Shown: positions 14,060 through 21,099 of the stretch, piece by piece | Numbering within the stretch: position 1 is the first letter of the stretch | Layout of the letters: the number at the start of each line of letters is the position of its first letter | IMG/VR virus record: IMGVR_UViG_3300028388_000793 | Location: 1 to 23,904 of that record | Source of the DNA: a virus | DNA length: 23,904 bases | Strand: one strand, 5' to 3' | The notes under the pieces: generated by a model | What the model was told of the DNA's origin: nothing | The model's input: only the letters and a program-made list of their open reading frames with translations | Databases searched by the model: none | Position numbers and translations under genes: made by a program

Positions 14060-15556
14060 TTAAAACACTTTGACTTTATATTTATTTTCCCATAGACGAG
14101 CATCGAGTTCATCGTTAACGATAGGTCGCCCACGTATATTTAGTGACGTATTTAATAGCATGGGAACACCGGTCCGTTCATAATACTCTTCTACAATCTT
14201 ACGAAAAATAGAGGGGCAGTCTGGTTGCAATAATTGGACTCGGGCAGTTCCGTCAACATGCGTCACTGAGGAGTAGTCATGGAGTGCCTTTGAGGTGTAC
14301 TGCATATACTCGTTCATAGGTCCGGAGAAATACTTGTTCGCGTGCTCAGCGAGCACTGCAGGAGCGAAGGGGCGGTATTTATGCCTTCTCTTAATCTCAT
14401 TGACCGTGTCTTTCACATCATATCTTACATCCGCAATCAGAGAACGATTACCAAGAGCACGAGGACCAAACTCTGCTCTACCATTGGCAATGCCACATAC
14501 TTTGTATTTAAGAATATGATCTACAATTTCTCTCGGATTGATTTCACGTTGAATATCGTATCCGAGGTAAGGATTCCATTTTAAGTGAGTCCCGCCAGTT
14601 TTCTCTGCCCAGGTCTTAGCAGCTGCTCCGAGAGCAGAACCGGAGTCTGTCGGAGCGATTGCGATATGCACTTCATCGAACATTTCAAAAATCTTAGAAT
14701 TTACCACAACGTTTTGAGCACAACCGCCAGAGTAAACTAATTTACTCCCGTATTTTCTTGCTTCGGTCATGATATTCAAAATCGCATACTCTGCAAACTT
14801 CTGAACGCTCGCAGCACAATCTTCTGGACTGTATTTCTTAGTTGCTTCTTTTATGAATTTTATAAGTTCTTTCTTTTTATTAGAACGATGACAACCGGGA
14901 GAATAAATATCAAGTCCGTACTCCAATTCTGCTGAAGTATTGGACATTTCATGAAACCAATCAATCAACCAATCACCAAACTTGTCTTCGCCATAAGAAG
15001 AGAGTCCCATAACAACATATTCGTCTTCAAGTGGTCTTAGACCAAGATACTTTGTAATGCTCGTATAGGGAATACCGACAGACTTTGGGGCATGCCACTG
15101 TTTCTTTAAATCAAACTTGGAGTCGAATACACATGCTGTCTGCACTTCTCCAACCCCATCAATAGAGACCATAACAGTATCTTTTGATGATTCCCAGGGA
15201 CGAGTATAGAACGCTGCAGCGCAATGACTCTCATGATGAAGGTGATATGCATCGTAGATCACCGAATCATGATAAGGTACGTTGATCAGGTCTTCCTCTT
15301 TGTAATTACGGAGCGACTCCTTGGGAGGCATGACTGATGGATCTATTCCTCTTGCTTGTCTTTTTAATTTGTGGTCTTCGTAGAAAACGAAATAATCGTC
15401 TTCGCTCGTCAATTCCCACATTTCATCAGGAATTATCGCATCATTTTTCTTTTTAGAATACCTTTCTGCTTGTGATGCGTAAGAGACTGTTCCGTCTTCT
15501 TCTATAATCGCAATTGCTGCGTCGTGATAGTATTCAGAAAAACCAACTATTCGCAT
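14060..15556 (-). CDS. Carbamoyltransferase, NodU/TobZ family, 498 aa
   Basis: The N-terminus (MRIVGFSEYYHDAAIAIIEE) is the first sugar-kinase-fold strand with His11. The HxxxH metal site is HHESHCAAAF (residues 107-116), and GVGEVQTACVF follows. A glycine-rich YSGGCAQNVVVNSKIF and the C-terminal signature FGPRALGNRSLIADVR are diagnostic of the NodU/TobZ carbamoyltransferases, which transfer carbamoyl from carbamoyl phosphate through carbamoyladenylate to a sugar hydroxyl. The length is near that of compact phage versions and somewhat below the roughly 550-600 aa bacterial enzymes. It overlaps the oxygenase gene by 10 nt. A likely substrate is a sugar made in this island. Confidence 0.85.
   Translation of the reverse strand: MRIVGFSEYYHDAAIAIIEEDGTVSYASQAERYSKKKNDAIIPDEMWELTSEDDYFVFYEDHKLKRQARGIDPSVMPPKESLRNYKEEDLINVPYHDSVIYDAYHLHHESHCAAAFYTRPWESSKDTVMVSIDGVGEVQTACVFDSKFDLKKQWHAPKSVGIPYTSITKYLGLRPLEDEYVVMGLSSYGEDKFGDWLIDWFHEMSNTSAELEYGLDIYSPGCHRSNKKKELIKFIKEATKKYSPEDCAASVQKFAEYAILNIMTEARKYGSKLVYSGGCAQNVVVNSKIFEMFDEVHIAIAPTDSGSALGAAAKTWAEKTGGTHLKWNPYLGYDIQREINPREIVDHILKYKVCGIANGRAEFGPRALGNRSLIADVRYDVKDTVNEIKRRHKYRPFAPAVLAEHANKYFSGPMNEYMQYTSKALHDYSSVTHVDGTARVQLLQPDCPSIFRKIVEEYYERTGVPMLLNTSLNIRGRPIVNDELDARLWENKYKVKVF
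14079..14086 (-). promoter_or_regulatory. Candidate late promoter for the EF-hand membrane protein gene
   Basis: The minus-strand octamer AATAAATA differs from the T4 late consensus only in the first base, and T4-like marine phages often use NATAAATA. It lies just inside the end of the carbamoyltransferase gene, about 65 nt before the start at 14014, which leaves room for a normal leader. Confidence 0.5.
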
Positions 15557-16044
15557 GAGAACATATCCCAATTAAATCCAATGATAATTTTTTCTCCGTT
15601 ATTTATTACTGGACTACGGTGAGGAACCATAGAAGGAAATACTACCAAATCTCCTTCATAAATATTTTCATCAAAAAGATTGTAACGAAACTGAGTAGCA
15701 GAGGAAGGTTCTGGTAGTTTTAACATATAAACTCCAGACATGTTGCACCCTTCGTGTGAGTGCCAACCGAATGTTGCACCATCAGAATAAGAAGCAAACC
15801 AGATATTTTTAATTTGAAAACTTCGGAAGGACCAACTTTTTGCGAAATGTTTGAGGTAAGGGTGCAGGGTAGTTTTAATCTTTTTTTGATATGGACCCTG
15901 ATAGTCAATATCATAATCTGAGTGTGTCATGGTAGTATAGAAAGCATCCGGAACTTTTAATATGATGCTTTCTATCTCTTTTATAATTTCAAATTTTATT
16001 TCATTATGTTCTTCGATTGTATACTTTCGAATAAATCTTGCCAT
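15547..16044 (-). CDS. 2OG-Fe(II) oxygenase-type protein, 165 aa
   Basis: The double-stranded beta-helix signature is present: GWHSHEGCNMSGVYMLK (H-x-H type metal site near residues 94-96), then YEGDLVVFPSMVPHRSP with the distal His, and GEKIIIGFN for the 2-oxoglutarate contact. This resembles the 2OG-FeII_Oxy_5 group common in phages. It would hydroxylate a protein or small molecule, possibly a sugar intermediate in this operon. The ATG follows the HAD gene stop directly. Confidence 0.7.
   Translation of the reverse strand: MARFIRKYTIEEHNEIKFEIIKEIESIILKVPDAFYTTMTHSDYDIDYQGPYQKKIKTTLHPYLKHFAKSWSFRSFQIKNIWFASYSDGATFGWHSHEGCNMSGVYMLKLPEPSSATQFRYNLFDENIYEGDLVVFPSMVPHRSPVINNGEKIIIGFNWDMFSCE
15600..15607 (-). 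promoter_or_regulatory. Candidate late promoter for the carbamoyltransferase gene
   Basis: A second minus-strand AATAAATA octamer lies inside the oxygenase gene, 44 nt before the carbamoyltransferase start at 15556. Spacing fits a late promoter, but a single 8-mer in AT-rich coding sequence can arise by chance. Confidence 0.35.
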
Positions 16045-16045
16045 A

Positions 16046-16618
16046 CTAGGTTACGTAGTCATAAATTTCTTTCCAATTTTTCATCATAGGGAATCGAGTT
16101 TCATGCATGTTATAGGCATGTTCCATTATAACGCTGTCAAGTCCCACTTTCTCTCCGGCAACAGCATTCTCAATTTTATCTTCAACCCAGAGATATCCAG
16201 AACCTTCATATTCTTTTAATGTTTCGTCTTTATCTGCTCCGGTGTCCAGATAAATGAAACGATCAAAAACAGTTTTTCCAAAAAGTTTTTTTAGGTTTTT
16301 GGTGCGAAGTCTTTGTGCATTTCGGTCAATACTTAATGAGGTAATCACATGAAATACAAACCCTTGTTCTTTATGTAGTTTCTGAACATATTGAATGGCG
16401 TCCCTAAGAGGAGGTAAGAATCCAACAGCAGCACTTTCATTAAAGAATCGGATCATTTCCTTCGACTGTTTATAATCCATGTCAAACGATTCGTGGATTG
16501 CATACTTCATCGTTTTCATTTTATGTCCACGTTCTTGCATCCAGATGTTAAAGGCATATCCCCAATTCAATAAAACCCCGTCAACATCGGTGAGAATTAC
16601 TTTCTCTAGATCATTCAT
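16046..16618 (-). CDS. HAD-superfamily hydrolase, 190 aa
   Basis: The nucleophile motif is ILTDVDGVLLNWG (Asp11 and Asp13), then a second motif HVITSLS (Ser/Thr), and a third region LWVEDKIENAVAGEKVGLDS with the acidic residues that bind magnesium. The cap region is helical and Met/Lys-rich. HAD phosphatases of this size remove phosphate from sugars or nucleotides; in a glycan island a sugar-phosphate phosphatase is the natural reading, with a 5'-nucleotidase or polynucleotide phosphatase as alternatives. The ATG overlaps the stop of the upstream GT gene. Confidence 0.75.
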   Translation of the reverse strand: MNDLEKVILTDVDGVLLNWGYAFNIWMQERGHKMKTMKYAIHESFDMDYKQSKEMIRFFNESAAVGFLPPLRDAIQYVQKLHKEQGFVFHVITSLSIDRNAQRLRTKNLKKLFGKTVFDRFIYLDTGADKDETLKEYEGSGYLWVEDKIENAVAGEKVGLDSVIMEHAYNMHETRFPMMKNWKEIYDYVT

Positions 16619-17442
16619 AAATCACCATTAAAAATTTTAAAGAGACCGCGATGATATTGATCAATCATCACGATTTTATTTTCTCCACCAGTATAGTGGA
16701 GAAAATTAGATTGCATTCCTCTACCTTCAACGTCATCATAATGAGTTGGAGTATCATTCCATGTTTGATCGATACTCTCAATATCAAAGTTGTGTTTTAC
16801 CAGTTGCGACGAAATAAAAGGTTGATCGTTTATAATACTCATATGCATTTTGGGAGTATCATACAACCAGGACTTCCAATCATCAAAACGTTCTCTTGCT
16901 TTGAGTCTTGCTTCTCGAGTCCAAACAAGAACGCCAGTATTGAAGATTGTAATTCTAGAAGGATGATTCGGGGGAAGAACTGGGACTATAGGACAATTGT
17001 GATACTCAAACTTTTTAAGGTAGTTTTCATAATCTTTTTTGTTATAGTCCCAAGTATTATATCCGCCGTCTCGGTCGGTCCGGATATCGCTTTCATAGAC
17101 ACCAAACACTTCTGCTTCACTTTGATCAAATATATTCTCAGAAGTGTTGCAGACAATGTCTGTGTCTAGAAAAAGCACTTTGTCGTACTTATCAAAAGAC
17201 TCATCATAAATCACACGAAGGCATTCGAACAAATAAGATACAGGATTGTCATGCCCTTTCGTGAGAACTTGTTCTTCAGAAAAGAGGTAATCGCAATCTA
17301 ATTTTTTTGCATAAATCTCGAAGGATCTCCGGGAGATGTCTGCCATCTCTCGGTATACATCAGACCGTTTTCTTCCCCCAAGTTCTCCTCTTTCGTCTAC
17401 AGTATCACTCAAAATTATGTACTGAAAGATTAGATTTTTCAT
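16615..17442 (-). CDS. GT8-like glycosyltransferase, 275 aa
   Basis: DxD motif in DKVLFLDTDIVC (Asp93 and Asp95), preceded by a YDKV strand. A later FNTGVLVWTREARLKARERF and a NDQPFISSQL segment supply the N-x-G and D-Q elements expected of GT8-like transferases, and LHYTGG near the C-terminus is the usual terminal His motif. The ATG at 17442 is used; a GTG four codons upstream is possible. The first 38 nt overlap the small basic gene 17405-17566. It is the first gene of the glycan island in transcription order. Confidence 0.75.
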   Translation of the reverse strand: MKNLIFQYIILSDTVDERGELGGRKRSDVYREMADISRRSFEIYAKKLDCDYLFSEEQVLTKGHDNPVSYLFECLRVIYDESFDKYDKVLFLDTDIVCNTSENIFDQSEAEVFGVYESDIRTDRDGGYNTWDYNKKDYENYLKKFEYHNCPIVPVLPPNHPSRITIFNTGVLVWTREARLKARERFDDWKSWLYDTPKMHMSIINDQPFISSQLVKHNFDIESIDQTWNDTPTHYDDVEGRGMQSNFLHYTGGENKIVMIDQYHRGLFKIFNGDL

Positions 17443-17566
17443 ATTTTCTCTCACGACGATTTTCTAAATCGTCTAGGTAACGGTCACGAGTGAATGCACC
17501 CTTTGACATATTTTTGTGTTTGTTGCGTTTCTTATTGCGAGGGTCATGTCTTGTGTACTTAGCCAT
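17405..17566 (-). CDS. Small basic protein, 53 aa
   Basis: A 53-codon gene starts MAKYTRHDPRNKKRNKHKNM and is strongly basic in its first half, then acidic-basic (RYLDDLENRRERKYEKS). T4-like marine phages carry a similar small protein beginning with YxRxDPRNKK, as I recall. It may bind nucleic acid. It overlaps the start of the GT8-like gene. The Shine-Dalgarno is poor and an AAGGAG lies 11 nt upstream of the GTAG stop of the preceding 29-aa gene, so translation may be coupled. Confidence 0.6.
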   Translation of the reverse strand: MAKYTRHDPRNKKRNKHKNMSKGAFTRDRYLDDLENRRERKYEKSNLSVHNFE

Positions 17567-17572
17567 GATAAA

Positions 17573-17662
17573 CTACCAGGTCTCCTTGATCCATTCGTCG
17601 TAAGGTAAAAAAGTTTGTTTTTTAAATGACCAAAATTTACAATTATAAATGGGATGCTTCAT
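17573..17662 (-). CDS. Tiny protein, 29 aa
   Basis: Starts MKHPIYNCKFWSFKKQTFLP with a strong Shine-Dalgarno (GGAGG, 4-5 nt spacing) at the end of the lysozyme gene, and its ATG overlaps the lysozyme TGA (ATGA). It is basic and aromatic, with no membrane segment. Position and coupling favour a real gene, but the short length keeps confidence moderate. Confidence 0.45.
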   Translation of the reverse strand: MKHPIYNCKFWSFKKQTFLPYDEWIKETW

Positions 17663-18102
17663 ACTGCCTCCAATCGCTCCATTAGACGCTCCGCTCGATT
17701 GGTCACCTGCTTATGCCATCGAGAATCGCGTCCTTCAACAGCAGCAGTTGCCCAGTCGCCTGCTTCAATTGCTGCATTGAATTTCTTAAACCCAGAAAGA
17801 CGAGGACGTCCCATGTTGAACATCATGTTCACGAGCACTTCTTGAACCTCGCCAGGAAGTCCCTCCCATGCCTCTCCGTAGAGGACAACGCATTCAGAGA
17901 TCGAAACCTCTAGGTCTTTCTCGAATGCTTCCCAGACGCGCTCCTCGGAAACCTCAGTGCCTACTTCGCACCCGTGCTCGGGATCACTTTCGACGATAAG
18001 ATGTCCGACACCAAACGTAGGCAAACCAAGGTGGTCAAGGTAGACTTCATATTTGACACCTTCGTCAATCTTAAGTTGTTCGAAAACAGATTCTTTATTC
18101 AT
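17659..18102 (-). CDS. e: T4-type lysozyme (GH24 endolysin), 147 aa
   Basis: The catalytic triad follows T4 lysozyme spacing: Glu14 in KIDEGVKYEVY, Asp23 in LDHLG and Thr29 in PTFGVGHL, corresponding to T4 Glu11, Asp20 and Thr26. The C-terminal NMGRPRLSGFKKFNAAIEAG and DSRWHKQVTNRAERL match the T4 and P22-type core. It cuts the glycosidic bond of peptidoglycan. No signal peptide is present, so it needs a holin to reach the wall. It overlaps phoH by 8 nt and is coupled to the tiny gene downstream. Its composition is GC-richer than the glycan island. Confidence 0.9.
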   Translation of the reverse strand: MNKESVFEQLKIDEGVKYEVYLDHLGLPTFGVGHLIVESDPEHGCEVGTEVSEERVWEAFEKDLEVSISECVVLYGEAWEGLPGEVQEVLVNMMFNMGRPRLSGFKKFNAAIEAGDWATAAVEGRDSRWHKQVTNRAERLMERLEAV

Positions 18103-18817
18103 CTTCGGTTGTAACTCCTAACATCTCTTTTGTCATGATATAGTCTCGCACAAAGTCAGAGCGAACTATATCTGCCCAGGTGAAGTTAATAACAGAGAAC
18201 TTTGTCATGTGTTCTGCAATCTTTAGAAACTTACCAAGTCCTTGTTTGTCACTTCGTTTTGTGAAGTCTGATTGATAGTAATCTCCACAAAAAATTATTC
18301 TACAATTCTGACCAACACGAGTAATTATACTATCCAACTCGTGGAAAGTCAAGTTTTGCATTTCATCAATTACAATCACTGCGTCGCTAATCGTCACACC
18401 TCTTATATATGAGGTTGACATAAACTCCATTGAACCTGCCGCAGTCAGTCGATCATAAGCATCATGCGTATCAAACAACTCTGCGCAAATTGATTTATAT
18501 GGTCCAGTGTATGCTGAAATCTTCTCTTCAAGCGATCCAGGGAGAAACCCAATTTCTCTGGTTGGTACAATAGAACGAACAATCACTACTTTATCGTAGA
18601 AAGTAGATTTCTCAAGAACGTCTTCAAGAGCAAGATAGAGAGCAGTGAATGTTTTTCCTGTCCCTGCTGTACCGCACATGACAAGATGATGTCCGTCATC
18701 CCATGCTTGATAGACTAATTCTTGACTTTTTGTGATAGGTTCAAATGATTTGAGGTTGTCAATACGAAGTTTGACAGGAGGTTTGGATCCTAATGGTTGC
18801 AATTCTTTTTTCTTCAT
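18095..18817 (-). CDS. phoH: PhoH-like ATPase, 240 aa
   Basis: A Walker A motif GTAGTGKT (residues 49-56) and a Walker B motif VIVIDEMQN (Asp151-Glu152) flank the RSIVPTREIGFLPGSLEEKI region (81-100) typical of the PhoH superfamily. FCGDYYQSDF is the sensor/helicase-like motif. The N-terminus is shorter than that of bacterial PhoH and lacks a PIN domain. It is common in marine phages and possibly an RNA helicase or phosphate-related protein; its exact role is not established. Coupled by ATGA to the upstream gene. Confidence 0.9.
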   Translation of the reverse strand: MKKKELQPLGSKPPVKLRIDNLKSFEPITKSQELVYQAWDDGHHLVMCGTAGTGKTFTALYLALEDVLEKSTFYDKVVIVRSIVPTREIGFLPGSLEEKISAYTGPYKSICAELFDTHDAYDRLTAAGSMEFMSTSYIRGVTISDAVIVIDEMQNLTFHELDSIITRVGQNCRIIFCGDYYQSDFTKRSDKQGLGKFLKIAEHMTKFSVINFTWADIVRSDFVRDYIMTKEMLGVTTEDE

Positions 18818-19047
18818 GTGTTAATCGTATTGCCTCTACCAGATTTTTTCTTAATCTCTTTCAAATGATCTTGCCATCCTTTTCCAGCACGAGTCATTGG
18901 AGACTTACTGTCTGAGATCATTCCAGCAATTCCTGTAATAACCTGTTCCCATTCCCCAGTAGCAAGTTTCTCTTCTCGCCTTGCCATGGAAATGTTTTCA
19001 GTAATTTCTGTACCAGTTTTTTTATTTCGGAAAGTGTAAATTGGCAT
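18814..19047 (-). CDS. FmdB-like small protein, 77 aa, no zinc ligands
   Basis: The N-terminus MPIYTFRNKKTGTEITENIS has the M-P-x-Y-x-F/Y start of FmdB-type proteins, but no CxxC pair follows, so the zinc ribbon is degenerate. The rest is basic and ends KEIKKKSGRGNTINT. T4-like marine phages contain similar proteins next to phoH. A Shine-Dalgarno AAGG lies 13 nt before the ATG in the leader and a GC-rich hairpin is upstream (19074-19091). Confidence 0.7.
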   Translation of the reverse strand: MPIYTFRNKKTGTEITENISMARREEKLATGEWEQVITGIAGMISDSKSPMTRAGKGWQDHLKEIKKKSGRGNTINT

Positions 19048-19073
19048 AATTATTAATTCACCTTATATACGAT

Positions 19074-19091
19074 GGGGGACCAAAGTCCCCC
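19074..19091. other. GC-rich hairpin in the leader of the FmdB-like gene
   Basis: A perfect 7-bp stem (GGGGGAC / GTCCCCC) around a 4-nt loop lies 27 nt upstream of the start at 19047 and 29 nt downstream of the gene ending at 19120. No T-run follows in either direction, so a simple intrinsic terminator is unlikely. It could be an mRNA end-stabiliser or processing site. Confidence 0.55.
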
Positions 19092-19119
19092 AAAGAGATA
19101 CTTTGATCACCTTCCTTAT

Positions 19120-19275
19120 CTATTGATGAAGTTCCTGAATAGTTTGATCAAGAAAGTCCTGTTTCATCTTAAGTTTATATACCATTCCTTCTTTGCCTCT
19201 TTTTTGGAGACTCCGAATATAATGGTTTAACTCTCGACTGTCTTTCTTTAACCGTTCTATTTGACAAGCTACCAT
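19120..19275 (-). CDS. Small basic helical protein, 51 aa
   Basis: MVACQIERLKKDSRELNHYI continues to RSLQKRGKEGMVYKLKMKQD and ends with QTIQELHQ. The heptad-like charged sequence suggests a coiled coil. An AAGGAG Shine-Dalgarno lies 5 nt before the ATG at 19275; an ATG one codon upstream is also possible. No family recognised. It occupies a gap between the DUF6433-like gene and the FmdB-like gene. Confidence 0.6.
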   Translation of the reverse strand: MVACQIERLKKDSRELNHYIRSLQKRGKEGMVYKLKMKQDFLDQTIQELHQ

Positions 19276-19308
19276 CATCACTCCTTTTCTTATTATTGTT
19301 GGAGAGGG

Positions 19309-19743
19309 TTATTGTTTTATAAGGTTAGGAAATGCCTCCTCTACTAGGTTTTTGGTAAGATTAATCACTGGCGCCTTTTTGGCGATCATCGATAAAACCA
19401 ATTCAGCATCGCTCGGGTGGATAGATTCGAGCAGTTGAATGAAAATCTTTTCTCTACGATATGCCGGCATACTGCTGCCAGGACCACCTTCGACAAAGAA
19501 TCCGAATTTCTTGTGTTCACGCAGGAGCGTTGAGGGGACTGACTGAGGAAGATTCGGAGTGTATGGTGGTTTACCTTCAGGAAGGAGAAACTGAAGGGAT
19601 TCATCGAAGGTGCCACGGAGAATGTCTTTAAGTGCTTGAACATCTTTATACTTAGAGAGCACTTGTTTGCGCTCTTCATCAGTTGATTGTTTTTCAAATT
19701 CTTCGAAGATCTCGAAGACTTCTTTGTACGAACTGTATGTCAT
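19309..19743 (-). CDS. Conserved T4-like phage protein (DUF6433-like), 144 aa
   Basis: The sequence MTYSSYKEVFEIFEEFEKQ followed by QALKDILRGTFDESLQFLLP and IQLLESIHPSDAELVLSMIA matches, from memory, a conserved protein of T4-like marine phages classed as DUF6433, with no known function. The ATG at 19743 has a weak AAAGGTG site. No membrane segment or catalytic motif is visible. The protein is acidic with helical segments and a Pro-rich middle (PPYTPNLPQSVPS). Confidence 0.75.
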   Translation of the reverse strand: MTYSSYKEVFEIFEEFEKQSTDEERKQVLSKYKDVQALKDILRGTFDESLQFLLPEGKPPYTPNLPQSVPSTLLREHKKFGFFVEGGPGSSMPAYRREKIFIQLLESIHPSDAELVLSMIAKKAPVINLTKNLVEEAFPNLIKQ

Positions 19744-19779
19744 CACATCACCTTTATTTTATATAGCTTTTTTTGATCG

Positions 19780-19974
19780 TCAAAAGGTAAATTGCTCAAG
19801 ATTTTGTTTAATTGTTTTGATCTCAAATTTGGCAATTTCGATAGCATAACGTTGGAATTCAAGACGGTTTTGAAAACGCTCTCCGACTCGACGAAGGATT
19901 TCTTCTTCATCATGAACAAAAGAATCTTCAACAATCTCTTGGATTTCTTGAACCATTTCACCCATCTTACTCAT
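19780..19974 (-). CDS. Hypothetical acidic phage protein, 64 aa
   Basis: Helical and acidic (MSKMGEMVQEIQEIVEDSFV), with a start that overlaps the TAA of the upstream gene (TAATG). The alternative minus-strand frame 19743-19961 is longer but would overlap this gene almost completely and has no good Shine-Dalgarno. From memory, small proteins beginning MSKMGE occur in related phages. Function unknown. Confidence 0.6.
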   Translation of the reverse strand: MSKMGEMVQEIQEIVEDSFVHDEEEILRRVGERFQNRLEFQRYAIEIAKFEIKTIKQNLEQFTF

Positions 19975-20162
19975 TATTTATTCCTCAATTGATTATCTAC
20001 TTCGACAAACACATCATACATCAACAAATAATGTTCTTGTTGCAATCCACCATTTTTATATGTAAATTCAACACAATACTTAAGAAGATCGACAGGAGAA
20101 AGAAGAATGTGCTCATCAGAGTCTGCTTTCTCTCCGCCTGGGAAATTAATTATATCACCCAT
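19974..20162 (-). CDS. Hypothetical phage protein, 62 aa
   Basis: Begins MGDIINFPGGEKADSDEHIL and continues with a helical, acidic part (PVDLLKYCVEFTYKNGGLQQ). The start overlaps the upstream gene by 8 nt and the stop is coupled to the next gene. No motif recognised. One Cys only, no membrane segment. Confidence 0.6.
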   Translation of the reverse strand: MGDIINFPGGEKADSDEHILLSPVDLLKYCVEFTYKNGGLQQEHYLLMYDVFVEVDNQLRNK

Positions 20163-20445
20163 CGTTCATAACATCCAGGACATTTGAGTAAGCAGACTGA
20201 CTCCGACCACCAACAGACCACCGACCAATCTGCTCGGGAGGAATCTCCCCCTCCTTGTAATCATAGATGGTGGCAATCACACCGCCTTCAAACTCGATAT
20301 GCCACTCAACCTGGGTCTTGTAGTCACCGCTAGGTCCGTAGTTAGGCATACCGAAAGCATCAACGATATCCTGAAAAGAGCAGTGGAGTCTCCCAACAAG
20401 GAAGGTACCAGAGGTGTTAATGAAAGCATCTAGATTGAAATTCAT
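20155..20445 (-). CDS. Hypothetical phage protein, 96 aa
   Basis: The ATG at 20445 has an AAGGATAAG site upstream; the open frame before it lies inside the acetyltransferase-like gene. The N-terminus MNFNLDAFINTSGTFLVGRL is followed by DIVDAFGMPNYGPSGDYKTQ and a beta-rich FEGGVIATIYDYKEGEI. The alternating hydrophobic pattern suggests a small beta-sheet protein. No known family is recognised. Confidence 0.65.
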   Translation of the reverse strand: MNFNLDAFINTSGTFLVGRLHCSFQDIVDAFGMPNYGPSGDYKTQVEWHIEFEGGVIATIYDYKEGEIPPEQIGRWSVGGRSQSAYSNVLDVMNDG

Positions 20446-20449
20446 AATC

Positions 20450-20983
20450 TTATCCTTGGTAGTAAGCAAAGGTTTTGAATTTGGATGGTCCGTCGTAGAC
20501 GCTGGCGCCATCAGCGCAAAGTTCTCCAGTCTCATCATCAATATCTAGGGGAATAAATTTCCGACCAGAGGTGCCGAACACGATCACGTTCTTCGTCTTG
20601 CAGAGTTTGGACCAGATCTTACGTCCACCAACAGACTGAACTACGCCTGCCTGGATGACGATTCCAAACTTCTTCATGATGTAAGTATAGAGCATTGGAG
20701 CGACGCTGAATCCCTGGAATCGAGAGTTGACTCGCATCAGATCAACATGATAGGCATTGTCACAGATGTCATTAGTGAGACAAAGTTCGGCAAGTTGCTG
20801 GTAACGACCACGAGAGTCGGGCAGACCGTGGTAAACATAAAATAGGACAGTGGTGTCATTGTCTTCAAAGTTCCCATCAGCAAAGACAAGCATGGTTCGC
20901 AACCTACCCACAAACGTCTCGTGGCGCGTGTGGGGGTTATGGCGACCCATCCTGACTCGCTTCTTCATGTCGATTCTTTCCAT
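20450..20983 (-). CDS. GNAT-like N-acetyltransferase candidate, 177 aa
   Basis: The central part, AYHVDLMRVNSRFQGFSVAP followed by MLYTYIMKKFGIVIQAGVVQ and SVGGRKIWSKL, follows the strand-turn-helix layout of the GNAT acetyl-CoA site, with R-F-Q-G-F-S in place of the usual R-x-x-G-x-G/A. This is a weak but recognisable match. The N-terminus is basic (MKKRVRMGRHNPHTRHE). Start may be 20983 (TAATG overlap with the upstream gene) or the internal ATG at 20968. Substrate unknown; phage GNATs often modify host proteins. Confidence 0.55.
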   Translation of the reverse strand: MERIDMKKRVRMGRHNPHTRHETFVGRLRTMLVFADGNFEDNDTTVLFYVYHGLPDSRGRYQQLAELCLTNDICDNAYHVDLMRVNSRFQGFSVAPMLYTYIMKKFGIVIQAGVVQSVGGRKIWSKLCKTKNVIVFGTSGRKFIPLDIDDETGELCADGASVYDGPSKFKTFAYYQG

Positions 20984-21099
20984 TAGTCATCGATCCCTAA
21001 GAAACGGTTAACAGCAGGAGCGAACGCAAACATAAGAGCGATAACTCCGAAGAAAGAAAACGCATTGAGGACGTGCAGGTAGATCGGATCCATTTGCAT
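20983..21099 (-). CDS. Tiny single-pass membrane protein, 38 aa
   Basis: MQMDPIYLHVLNAFSFFGVI leads into a hydrophobic segment up to about residue 28 (ALMFAFAPAV) and a short tail (NRFLGIDD). The gene fits between its neighbours with a start overlapping the upstream stop and a TAATG with the downstream gene, plus a GGAGG ribosome-binding site. No family. Early cluster membrane peptide. Confidence 0.6.
   Translation of the reverse strand: MQMDPIYLHVLNAFSFFGVIALMFAFAPAVNRFLGIDD

Noticed and set aside
14376-14383. CATAAATA octamer on the minus strand inside the carbamoyltransferase gene
   Set aside because: No gene start follows within a reasonable distance.
16651-17169. Plus-strand open frame of 172 codons
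   Set aside because: It lies fully inside the GT8-like gene, which has its DxD and terminal motifs in the minus frame.
18492-18499. TATAAATC octamer on the minus strand inside phoH
   Set aside because: It is nearly 400 nt from the next start (lysozyme, 18102), within coding sequence, so it is likely chance.
19743-19961. Minus-strand frame of 72 codons, Lys- and Leu-rich
   Set aside because: It overlaps the better-supported 64-aa gene (19780-19974) in another frame and lacks a good ribosome-binding site.
19973-19980. AATAAATA octamer on the minus strand resembling a late promoter
   Set aside because: It is the end of a coding sequence (codons AAT AAA TAA), and transcription would begin beyond the ATG of the next gene.
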